Below, in pieces: positions 11,172 through 23,100 of a stretch of DNA of 64,000 nt. How positions within the stretch are numbered: position 1 is the stretch's first letter; every line of letters begins with the position of its first letter. A model generated the notes under the pieces. That model was not told the DNA's origin. It saw only the letters and a list, made by a program, of their open reading frames with translations, and ran no database searches. The position numbers and the translations under genes are program-made. The DNA comes from Hirundichthys speculiger. Its lineage: Eukaryota; Chordata; Actinopteri; Beloniformes; Exocoetidae. Location of the stretch: assembly GCA_018398805.1 (NCBI GenBank), contig JAGFBZ010001158.1:124001-188000 (forward strand). The letters run 5' to 3'.

Positions 11172-12380
11172 AAAATCGTAAAACGGATAATGACCTGTTA
11201 TCTCATTACTCATTTACAAATCAAAAATTGAAAAACAGATAATGGGCTATTTTTTGCTGTTTTGATTTTGTTCTGAAGGTAAAAAATGGAACATGAGAAA
11301 ATAGGATTACAGAACTGAATTTGTTTTTAATATTTATTTGGTCCGATTTACGTGACCTGGAAGTGGCTTTGTGCGCGGCAATCGGTTCCAGAAAGGGTTC
11401 ATTACTAGAAGCTTTATATGCAAACAACACCACCTACTGGACAGGTGTATAATCACAGGCAACTGAATCTCAACTACAGCTGATTGTGGCACATTGAATA
11501 TTTGTCTGTCATGGCTCTTTTATTTGACTATGAATTACAAAGAATGTATGACCAAACAAATTCTCCATGTACATTGTCTCATATGTGTGTAAAAAAAATA
11601 TGTTTCCCAGTATGAAAGTATCATATGATACGGCAGGTTGTGTGATAGTGGTTTTTTTGTCACTTTAGGAGAATAGCATGAGCCTAAGGAGGCAGAGGAC
11701 GGTCAAAGTTTGGTCGAATTTGAAAGCTGGAACTGAATATGCTTGTGTAACTTGAACTATGACTGTGTACAGGACAGGAAACTATTAATTTTTATTAAGA
11801 AGTAACAGTTTTCCAACAGGTTTTGAGCGATTTCTTTTATTGACACAACCTCTCTGGCCTTTCACATAATACAGAAGATGCTGGTGTGCACAAAAACGCA
11901 AATTATATTCTCAAAAACGGGGGTCGTCTAATAATTGTTGTAACTTTTCTATTGTTATTACACATCTGCGCCACTAGATAGAGCTGCACAGAAGTAAACA
12001 GTAAGTGAATGGAGCATAATAGAGAACTAATGGGGCAGATCTGATGTTAAATGGAGTAACCATGCAACTGACTCGAACAAAGGGTCTTGAAAGTTTTTAT
12101 GCTGTCCAGAATTTTTTTATATTTTTTTACAGACTGAATAGTTAATATTGCTACCCGAGTTGCTACCTGAATGCACAAAGCCACTTACTTAAACAGGATT
12201 AATTAAATATTGAAAACAAATTCAGTCCTGTAATCTCATTCTCTCATATTATTTTTTTTACCTTCAGAACAAAAAAAAAAAAAAAAAAAAAACAGCAAAA
12301 AATAGCCTATTATTTGTTTTTCGATTTTTGATTTGTAAATGAGTAATTAAATAAAAGGTCGTTATCTGTTATCCGATTTT
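11172..12380. mobile_element. Long-TIR non-autonomous DNA element, family C copy 1
   Basis: About 1.2 kb bounded by inverted arms of roughly 110-120 bp (11172-11290 against 12262-12380), including AAATCGTAAAACGGATAA at the left and its inverse at the right, and the shared block CTCATTACTCATTTACAAATC. The middle contains CATCTGCGCCACTAGATAG and CAGATCTGATGTTA blocks that recur at 33965-36126 and 43665-44094. No transposase frame. Class uncertain. Confidence 0.65.
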
Positions 12381-13020
12381 GCTGCTTATCTACAGATGGA
12401 AACTGTTTGCCCGTTTTTGGGTTTGTTTCGTTTTAAACCTCAAATTAAATGCAAACGAGATGCTCCAGCTGGTGACCTCATTTCCTGAACAAGAGAACGA
12501 TACCCTGTGGAGTACAGTAATCCCTCACACTTCGCGGTCTCAGCAATTGTGGAGGTTTAAAAAATATTCATACTGGTACCCAGTACAGAACGTACCGGGC
12601 CAGTTGCAGCGAGGCGGGGGCGAGCTTTACGCTGGTATTCACACAATTTCTTCCTGTTGCTATGCAAATAACCCACATGCTTTTAAATGGTCCCGCCTCT
12701 GTGTATGACTGACACATGTGCTGAAGCGGGAAAAGTAAAAAAAAATCACCCAGGTTTTGACAGAGCCGACCCACGCGGTCCACAATTCAGTTCGGCGACG
12801 GATGACGTCCCCCCATTCAAAGTGGTGGTGATGGACGCCGATTCAGCAGCGTCCAGAGGCATAACCTCCGCTAGTACTGCCACGTTAATGTCAAAGTCAG
12901 ATCTGGAAGAACCAGAGCTTTTTGTATCAAAGAGGAACAGAGTTAAGATGGCCGGTCGGGGTCAGGAGGAGGGTAATACAGAAGAAACAAGAGTAAGGTA
13001 AAACCAGATTGGCAAATCAT
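12381..13020. other. Spacer between sc5d and the plekhb1-like gene
   Basis: No gene seen. At about 12513 there is a short stretch starting TACAGTAATCCCTCAC that resembles the end of a Tigger-like element, but no matching right end was found. Confidence 0.35.
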
Positions 13021-13029
13021 GTTTTAATC

Positions 13030-13672
13030 CACTTGTGTCAAACACAAGGCCCGCAGGCCAAATGTGTCCCGTCACGTCATTTTATGTGGCCCTCAATAGC
13101 TTGGGCATTATTAGCTTAAATTTTAAACCAATATTTTAAGACTTAAAATAAGCTTACACCGCCTTAAAGCGCATTTTGACAATAAACTACATCTCCCATC
13201 GTGCATTTCGTCGTTACCCACAACGATAACGGTAACTATGAGCAAGACGATTATACAGAACTGATGGACTTAAAAACCTTTACAAACTAACCCGAAGATG
13301 TCCAAGAAAAGAAAAATTGATGCACAACAGAATAACTTTTGTGTAATGAGGTGGGTGTCAGTCGTGAAAGACTTTAATCTACGTCGGCATTTTTACAGCA
13401 AACACAGAGCTAAGTATGCTAAATTTAGCCTGCAAGAAAAAACTAAGGTAATGGATACTCTTACAACCACAAACTCTGAGTTTAATGTAATAATGAGTTA
13501 AACATTTGAAACTTGAATACATAATAAATACAGAAACCTTTATTTAACATTGTAATAAGGTGTAGTTTAATTTATTTTTATTTACATTGCATTTTGTTAC
13601 ATTCATGCTGTCAATCTGGCCCTTCGAGGGCAACCGTGATGCTGATGTGGCCCTCAGTGAAAATGACCCCTG
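13030..13672 (+). mobile_element. Charlie-like hAT fossil, copy 2
   Basis: A 643-bp element flanked by TTTTAATC (13022-13029) and ATTTAATC (13673-13680), a 7/8 target duplication. The right end GACCCCTG is the inverted Charlie terminus. Inner sequence matches the copy at 3125-3834, including the 'ggccctcagtgaaaatga' end block. Confidence 0.85.
13298..13501 (+). pseudogene. Remnant of BED-finger hAT transposase
   Basis: A 67-residue open stretch starting MSKKRKIDAQ, then KDFNLRRHFYSKHRAKYAKF, which is the C-terminal half of a BED-type zinc finger (the His...His pair is present; the Cys pair is lost). This is the N-terminus of Charlie-type hAT transposases, the group that gave the ZBED5 and GTF2IRD2 domesticated proteins. 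The catalytic DDE part is deleted, so it is a dead fragment inside the 13030-13672 element and not a host gene. Confidence 0.75.
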
Positions 13673-14045
13673 ATTTAATCCAACAGCTCATTTTCTAACA
13701 AAGGATGAAGTAATGTACGTAACAGGCTACACTTCTCCTGCTTTCAAAGTGTAAAACTTACCACATAAAAGAGCTCTCAGTACAAAACTGACCTGTTTTA
13801 CAAGTGCTCTTGTACTTGTCATGTGCTATAAATACATGCAGAAAGAACATGAATATTCAGAAGTCTTCCCAGCTCCTCTGGTTTAAGATTCAAAACTGCA
13901 CACGAGAGGGGAAAAGAAAAAGAAAAGCAGAGCGGCTGCGATGTCACATGATGGATGTGACATCAAAGATGATGAAGAAGCCTTTCTGCATGTGCTCGCT
14001 GGACGTCCGACCGGCTCTCTGGGGGGGGGGTTCATGTCATTCGTC

Positions 14046-14179
14046 TCAGCAGAAGAAGAAGGGCATCCAGAGGAAGGAGCGCATGGCAGCGCCTGCCGCC
14101 ATGCCCGTCAGTAATCCCAGCGCAATGCTCTCTGCAACTCCATCAAAAGGGTCCCTCTGAACAACCACCTGGTGGGTTC
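14046..14179 (-). CDS. plekhb1: plekhb1-like last exon, hydrophobic tail
   Basis: Acceptor CTTTCAG precedes 14179; stop TGA at 14048-14046. Encodes THQVVVQRDPFDGVAESIA and the tail GLLTGMAAGAAMRSFLW then a short Phe-rich end. It aligns directly with the human C-terminus (GxxHVxVRxDP ... a Gly/Ala-rich tail). The split Gly codon with the preceding exon restores PGAGPG. Confidence 0.88.
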
Positions 14180-17100
14180 CTGAAAGACGAGCAGAAGGGG
14201 GGGGGCACACTCAGCTTCATGTTGGAGTGTAAAGTGGGGCAGACTGGGGTGGACTGGGTTGTACCCTGGTTATGAACTAACGCCTGCAGTTCTGACTCAC
14301 TTTCCTGGCTCTGACTTTAAGTGACAAATTTTAGCAGCGCTGCAAAAAATAACTTGCACAACAATACAACACAAGAAAAGACAGCCTCAGTTGTATATTA
14401 TTGGTGTAAAGACATAATTATAATAAATTATCTGATTTTTGTGGGTCTAATGACCCAAATACAACTTCAGATGAACAACACGTAACTATTTTTTTGTCTA
14501 ACAAAAATGGCAAAAAAGACAAAAAAAAAACAATGTGGGCAGTTCAAAGTTGCTCCTAACAGATAAGGTGATCATCAGCGGGCATGCAGATCTGTATAAA
14601 AGCAGCGTTTGGGTGTGTGTTGACACAATGCCAAGAGGGAAGGACATAAGCAACCATGCATTACTGCACATAGGGGTGTGAAAAAAAATCGATTTGCCGA
14701 TATATCGCGATTTTCTGCAATATAATATCGATTATTCAGCTCCTAATATCGATTTTTTAGGATCATTGTTTAATTTTCACATTTAAATTGTTTATAATTT
14801 AAATGTGCAAAAACAATAATAATAAACAATAAATAGGTTGTTTTGAAGCAAATTGTTTTGACTCCATTTGTCCTCTAAATGATCAATATCATCTGATGAA
14901 CATATACAGCAACTTGATTTTTCATCTCTACTTTTAATTTTGATATTAACTGGGTAGAATATCACAATATATCGTGATATTGTGATAATATCGTATTGTG
15001 ACCCAAGTATCATGATACATATTATATTGCGAGGTCCTTGCCAATACTCACCCCTAACTGCACATCAATCTAGACAGAGCTATAAAACATTTTCAAAAGC
15101 ACTGAATTTTGGTAACAAATCTTCCGTTGGAAAGATCCTGGAAAGATTGTGTGTTGGAAAGATCGACAGCTGGTTTAGAAGACTGAAGCTATAGTTTGTC
15201 CGTAAGAGTGGCCAGGAGGTGCAGCGAAGTTAGCTAAGATCTGTTGACCTACACGTTGGAATCGAGAATCGTTGTGAACAGGAATTGAAACAGAGAATTG
15301 GAATCGGAATCGGAATCGTTAAAATCCAAACGATGCCCAACCCTACAGATGACACTGTGCAGACAGCAGGGTTGTCCTCCCTCTGCCACCACCAAATCAG
15401 AAGCTTTATAATAAATAAAATATATCCAAGTTTCATGTCTCATTTCACAGCGTTATGAAATTTACTTTAAATACTTTTTACACTTGAAGCACTTGGATTA
15501 ACATGTTGGACCTTCGTGACTCCTCAACTGCTACTTTTGACATCCTTTGCAGAGAAGGAATTGAATTGAATTGAATTGAATTGAATTAGAATTTTATTTC
15601 AAACAAACAAAGAAGGAGTGTGTATATAAAACAAATCGAATATTCACATTGCTGTTATTGTTGGTTATATTGTCCTGTATGCATGAAAGAGTTGCTTGGG
15701 TTTGTTTTCATACATTATTGACTAAAAGTAAAGTGTGATAACAGAACGGGGTGCTCCACGCCTGAGTTCGATTATGGGCAGAGGTGTGGAGGGAAACAGT
15801 GAGGAGAGAGAGCGAGACCTGATGCATCGGACAAACAGGAAAACCTTATGCATTTAAAGCCGATGTGCATCGACTGTATTTGTGCTGATTGTCTGCACAC
15901 GCTGCTGTTTGCTGCAGGGTTACGTGCTGGCTGGACCGCCGGCGCTCATTTGTTCTGATGCCGCTCGGTCCTGTATAAACAGCTGTTTGCTTTCACTATT
16001 ATTTCTCACTGAAATCAATTACACGCACATCGATTCCCGTCGAGGTGTAGCAGCATCTCGAGGAGCACCGATAGAGGTAAAAATACACCTCAGCTCACCT
16101 GTGAGCACCATAACTAAAGGTCTGAAGGTGGCTCTGTATGCAGGGGCTAGAAAAATCCACGACCACCTTTGAATCAACTGGTTTTCTGTATTTGTTTGCC
16201 ATGAAAGATTATTTAAACGTCATAAGGATGACAGCTGTAGACAAATATTTTGTGCTCAAGGTGATAACATGCAAACAGTTCTAATCATTGGTGTCTTTAC
16301 TGAACACATCCATTTAACATTCACGGTGCTGGAGAGAAAGGTCAGCGAAGCCTTCGATTAATTCAGTGAAAACTAAATGGACTCCGCAGTTTTTTCACAT
16401 CTGGAGTGAAATGAGTTTGGATGTGTGGTTTGAAGCTACTTGGATTGATGAAAGACAAATATTTTCAGTTTGCTGAAAAGCTCAGGGTTGGCCACCCCTG
16501 ATTGAGCTGATGTGAATCCCCCCTCGCAAAAAAGTAGATCCCCGAAGGCACGGATGTGAGTAGTTGATCTGCATGAGGCTGGAAAGGTATACAACGGCAC
16601 CTTGAAGGGTTTAGGCATCTGTCAGTCCACAGCTGGACACACTGTCCATAAATGGAGACGGTTTGGTACCGTGGCTACTCGTCCAAGAAGGCACGACGCA
16701 GGTTCCTCCACTGGGGTAAAGAGGAGCCCTCGAGTGGCAGCTTGAGGCTTGAAGACGTCGCTGGAACCGGAAAACATCTCTGTTCATGAGTCACTGAAAA
16801 GGTGTCAATGGCAGAAGCTCTCTACCAAAAACATTACCAATGCTTGACAAAGAGCACCTCGGAGTGAAGCATGGCGGAGGGAGCATCGTGATTTGGGCTT
16901 GTTTCGCTGTCTAAGGGTCTGGAGCATTTTCTACCATCAAGGGGAAAACTAAAGACCTAGGTCCACCACAGAATGGCATCATAATAGCTTCATTTTAGTG
17001 GCCAATCAGAGCTCAGACCTCATGGAGATGCTGAGGAATGACCTCAGGAGAATCGCCCACGCCAGACCTGCTCCACAAAGGTCTGGCCTTACTTCTTTTT

Positions 17101-20100
17101 TTCTCTCTTTTCTTTCTGGATGTTTGAAGGCCAGAATTCTAGCGTCCACGCGTTTACCTCCACCTGTGTGTTCGGGGTGTCGGCTGCGGTGGTGACCGGT
17201 GATCTAGTCCTCTGACCATCTCACCTCAGTGCTGCTACCTGCATCTGTTTATGTGGTCATTTCATTCAGTCATTTGTCTGCTCTCCTCTGTCTGTCCTGT
17301 CTTTCCTCAAAGTGGAGTTTTCCCCTCCCACTGGTTGGCCTAAAGGTTTTTTTTCTCGCACTGTGAGAGTTTTTTTTTACCTGCCATTGTCCTTGATTTG
17401 GATTTAATATTATAATTTTAGTTAATGATATTTGCTCGGGGGTCATGATCTGGGTCTCTGTAAAGTGCCTGGAGACAGTTGACATTGTAGCAGATGCTAT
17501 ACAAATAAAATTGAATTGAATTGAACTTCTTTAAAGTGGAACAGTCATAAATTACTCCTGACTTCCAATGAGGTCATTGCTGTTAAAGGACGTTCAACCA
17601 GAGGGCTTTATTAGGGCACTGAACTGGCAGCGCTGAGGAAATGCAAGAGCATGCAGTTCATTCAACGACCAATAGGGGCTGGCTCCCAAAGAGTCCATCT
17701 CCTTAGACCCCCAACAAAAACTGCCCAACAAAAACAACAATCCACAAAATTCAAATAACTTGCATGTTATCAGCTTAAGCAGAATGTATCTGTTATTGTG
17801 ACTAGGGGTAAGTATTGGCAAGGACCACGCAATACGATATGTATCGTGATACTCTGGTCACGATACAATATTATCATGATAGTGCAGTTAATATCAAAAT
17901 TTAAAGTAGAGATGAAAATCAAGTTGCTGTATAAGTTCATCAGATGATATTGATCATTCAGAGGACAAATTGAGTCAAAACTATTTGCTTCAAAACAACC
18001 TATTTATTGTTTATTTTTAGTGTTTTTGCACATTTAAGTGAATGAATGAATTTTTCCTAAAAAAAAATCGATATTAGGAGCTGAAAAATCAATATATCAG
18101 GCGGCCGAAAATCGCGATATATTGCCAAATCGATTTTTTTTTACACCCTAATTGTGACCCAGATGTTCAGGATTTAAAATGACACTTTGTTTTGGGAAAA
18201 TTCACAGACAACCAGCTGATTCCAAGAGGATTCACATACTTTTTCTTGCCTCTGTACATTTCATTCGGTTGCAAGAGCGACGATGACATACCTGGTCCCG
18301 CTCCAGGGGTGATGTAGACAGTTTGGTAGCTGTTGAGGGGGACGGACTGGTAAGAGTCGTCGTATGGGTCGTACGTGAACACCTGCGTGAGAAGAAAGCA
18401 CCGATTTCAGAAATGTGTCGGAAAGAGTTCTCTTGAGTTCTCACAGAGAGCACGGAGGACTCACAGGGATTTCTTCTGGTGTCGAGCAGAGTCAGCTTCC
18501 ACGCTCTGGAAGAGAGAGGAGGAGGAATGAGAGAAGGATGGGTGCTTGGAGCAGAGACAGAGGTGATGTGTGAGTACCTACAGAGACTCATCTTCACTGT
18601 TGGCACACAGGTTGAGCGTTGAACCATCTCTGAGATGTATCACGATGAGATTGTCCCTGGGATTAGCCTCCGGTGGAGCCACACCTGCAGACGTAAAGTG
18701 AGATCTTCTCGTTAAGCCGTCTCGATTTCCTTCACGGCATGCAAGACACGCCACCGAAGAATGGCGCTGAATGAAGCCGGCCTCGTGTTCCCATGCTGTA
18801 CCTCCACACTCCAGGCCAGAGTGCACATCAATGCACGTCGTCTTGAGGCTGACGCGCTGCTCCAGCTCTCGCCTGCTGTCGCTCTTGTAGAAGCAAAGAC
18901 TCCCGTCCACCCAAAGGTCGCACCAGTTTAGTTTCCAGCGTTTTAGGACAGAAGCTGGAGAGCAGACACAAATGCTCGTCTTTGAAAACAGTCGGTGTAC
19001 CAATGCAAAGTCTGAACACATGGGGGCGTATGTGTTGACAAAGAACTAGAGGTCTTCGAAACAACCTGACAAACCAAAAACCCGACCAGAATCGGAATCG
19101 GTACAGTTAGTCTCGGGTCCGGTTGGTGCTTTCTGACAGGCTGCGTCCGCGTGAGAGAGGTAAAGATATTGGTGGTGGCAGCTAATGTCAGGACTTGGGA
19201 AAGTTTAATTAATTATTCATTAACGTGGCGTATTTGTCATAAAACAGTCGTGTTGCCGTAGCGTGTTATTAGTGGTATGCTTCGCAGCTGTAAAGCACAA
19301 CGGATCGTCAACATGACAACGTTGGATGGGAGAACATGTTTACGAAACATCCTGACCGGTGTAGGCTATTAGCGTTAGCAGTTGCTACCAATAACATCTG
19401 TATCCACAAAGAAAATAACGACGTGGATTTATTGTTGTTTCCATCACGTAGCCTATGTAGCAACTGAACCGGGTAGAAGAAGACAACATTAGGTCAGAAA
19501 ATCAAGTTTTATTCAACCCTAGACAACTTTAACATGAGCAACTATGGGCTGGATTGTCTCGGTTCTATTCGAGTATCTCGGTTCGGTTCAGGGTCGGAAA
19601 CTAAAGACTCGGGTCGGGTCGGTTCGGGGTCCAAATATTGCGGGTCCATTCAGGTTCGGACCCCCGGACTTAAGATAATAGCTTGGGTCGGGTAGGTTTT
19701 GGGTCCAACTTTTCACGGGTCCATTCGGTGTTCGGGTCCATGAAAGTGGACCAGTGAAGACCTCTACAAAGAACCACTGACAATACTGTCCTGTTGAGTG
19801 GGGGATGGGCCGGCACATCTCATAATACCACTTTGTCCCACTTAGGGGTGAGTATTGGCAGAGACCTTGCAATACGATATGTATCATGATACTTGGGTCA
19901 GGGTATGATATTATCACGATATCATGATATATTGCGATATTCTACTCAGTTAATATCAAAATTAAAAGTAAAGATGAGAAATCCAAGTTGCTGTATATGT
20001 TCATCAGATGATATTGATCATTCAGAGGACAAAATAGTCAAAACTATTTGCATCAAAACAACCTATTTATTGTTTATTATTTGTGTTTTTGAAAAAATCG

Positions 20101-23100
20101 ATATTAAGAGCTGAAAAATTGATATTATATTGAGTAGCCGAAAATCGCGAATATATTGTCAAATCGATTTTTTTCACACCCCTAGTCCCACTAAAGGTGC
20201 ACTTTATGTTGTCTTATGTGCCATGATGCTTCTTGTGATATGTTCAGATTTGAGAGGAAAGAAAAAATTTTCCACACTAGCAGCTCAAATATTGTTTAAC
20301 GATTAATCAAATAAGAGGTGTGTGTGCTTCTTTTGTTGTTTCAGTCTGGAATTCAGCCTGTTTCCCCGCAGATCCACATCAATGGCCATTGGTAAGCCAC
20401 TTAAAGAGACAGCCAAGGACGATTAACAGGATTATAAGTTACGACGGCTCAAGTTTCATAACAGGTACAGTTTCTGCGTTCTAGAAAAAGCTCTGCCTGT
20501 CTCTAGTTTTAAGTGCAGTCTTGATCAAATGTTTTAGTCAGGCAGTTGGTGACATGCAGGCAAATCTTCGAAACCACAAAAGAGCAACGAGAGTTGAATG
20601 TTAAATCAGCTGGTTGGCTGAAGTTGGTTCATCGCAGATCAGCGTTTGAGTTATTGGCGCTTAACAATCACTTATAAAGATAAACTATCAGGTTAATCAC
20701 TCAGTAGGTTTTCTACTGTATGATTTGATCGTTTTTTTTGCACTTATGAGCTGGGGCGCCGAAAAGGGGGGGTAAAGGATATGGATTATAGGGGCCCATG
20801 ATTGAGGGGGGCCCAGAGAGGCCCCTAATGATGATCAAAAATAGCATCAACAAATTTCGCCGATGTGTTGGGGGGCCCGGTAAAGATTCATTTCATGGGG
20901 CCCAAAATCCCTAGCGGCGCCCCTGCTTATGAGAAGAAATAAGTCACGTAGCAGTAGGGGTGTGAAAAAAAATCGATTTGGCAATATATTTTAATTTTCG
21001 GCCACCCAATATAATATCGATTTTTCAGCTCCTAATATCGAATTTTTTATTGGTTACTAAAGGTTACTTAAATGTGCAAAAACACTAACAATAAACAATA
21101 AATAGGTTGTTTTGAAGCGAATAGTTTTAACTCAATTTGTCCCCTGAATGATCAATATCATCTGATGAACATATACAGCAACTTGATTTTTCATCTCTAC
21201 TTTTAATTTTGATATTAACTGAGTAGAATATCGCAATATATCGCGATATCGTGATAATATAGTATTGTGACCCAAGTATCATGATACATATCGTATTGCG
21301 AGGTCCTTCCCAATACTCACCCCTACGTAGCAGTTGGCAGCTGGAAACAGGAATTTGTCTTGAATGGACTGTTTTAAAAGGTTTGGTTGTGACATATCAA
21401 AAGAAAAGCTATTTGGCCATATTTAAAGCCCCTGTCAGTTTTGGTTTGTCAGATCTTTCGATATTTTGTGCTGCAGGTGAAGCTATGAGGAAGCATCAGC
21501 TCCTCCTTTTTCTTCTTTCAGCTTAGTGGATGTTCTGCTGGAGACTTTATCCATCCGTGGAAGTAGGGGTGAGTATTGGCAAGGACCTTGCAATACGATA
21601 TGTATCATGATACTTGGGTCACAGTACAATATTATCACGATAACATGATATCACAATATATTGCAATATTCTACCCAGTTAATATCAAAATTAAAAGTAG
21701 AGATGAAAAATCAAGTTGCGATCTATGTTCATCAGATGATATTGATCATTCAGAGGACAAATTGAGTCAAACCTATTTGCTGCAAAACAACCTTTTTATT
21801 GTTTATTATTAGTGTTTTTGCACATTTAAATAACCATTACAACATACTGACAGGCAGCATTGGTTAAAAGAAATCGATATTAGGAGCTGAAAAATTGATG
21901 TTATATTGGGTGGCCGAAAATCGCGATATATTGCCAAATCGATTTTTTTTCACACCCCTATCTGGAAGACTGTATTGTATGTTGATCAGAGGACATCTGT
22001 GGAGAATCACCTCCTGGTCTGTCCTTTGTCGAGCCCGTCTTGTTTGAAGAAGCATTTTTTCAAATACTATTCTCAACTGGACTTGAGTAGGTGGGATCTT
22101 ATATTTCGTTTTTTTGGTGATAAACTGTTAGTGATAGAGATTAATTTATAGATAAAGACCCAACATGAGAGTAAATAGCTATTTCAACCGTCTGACAAAG
22201 CTGAAAGGATATTTCTTTAAAATGTACTTTGTAAGTGTACAGTAAGTGTACATAAAGCACTGTTTTTCTCTTCATGAGGTTGACGAGTCCACTACCGATG
22301 CCATAGGCACAAAAGGAGGAGAGTTCATGACTTCTGTCTGGACTTAAGTATCTAAGTCCTAGACAATTTCTGTGGAAGAAGAGGCCACAAACTCGTCTTA
22401 TTTTGCATCTATTGACAGACGTTAGTGCGACATTCGGTAGTCGATTTGAACGGACGTAAGACAGAGATGTTAGTTGAGACGCTGCCAGTGTAAAGAGTCC
22501 TTTTTATAAACTTTCTGTACACTCACAAAATGAAAATGACCTCAGTCTGTCTGTAGAAACCAAATGAACACTACCTCTTCAGTGGAATGACATGTTTGAG
22601 TCTCGTCAAAGGCTTAAAATACTTTATTCTGATGCTGTGAACATTAACAGGAAGTACTGAAAACACATACTGAATTACATCTCAAAAGTCTCAAAAAATC
22701 TGGTGGAAATGGAAATCTGGTTGTTTTAATGTTAATGTTCACCCTTGATTATCAGAGTGGTAGTTTCAAACATTTCTAACCTGATCCTGTTTTCCTGTGA
22801 AACTAATTAATAAATATACAGATGGCCAACTCCATTTCTAATGTTTTTATTTATACCTAAACATATAAATTCATACAGCTGAATGTTGTAACGTTTTGTG
22901 TTCATCTGCTCCGTTGAAGGCTTTTGATCCTGATTGGAAAATGGACAATAAATGTCCCCTTATTTCATTGCTCACTCATACAAGTGTAATGTCCGGTATA
23001 CAGTCATTTATTTCATTTTAAAGTTGAAAAGACCATCTGTATACTATTCAGTCTACAGTGATAAGTAGGGGTGAGTATTGGCAAGGGCCTCGCAATACGA

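Noticed and set aside
13500..13672. Poly(A) signal for the plekhb1-like gene inside the Charlie-like fossil
   Set aside because: A minus-strand AATAAA does occur near 13538, but nothing else supports transcription reaching it; left as a possibility only.
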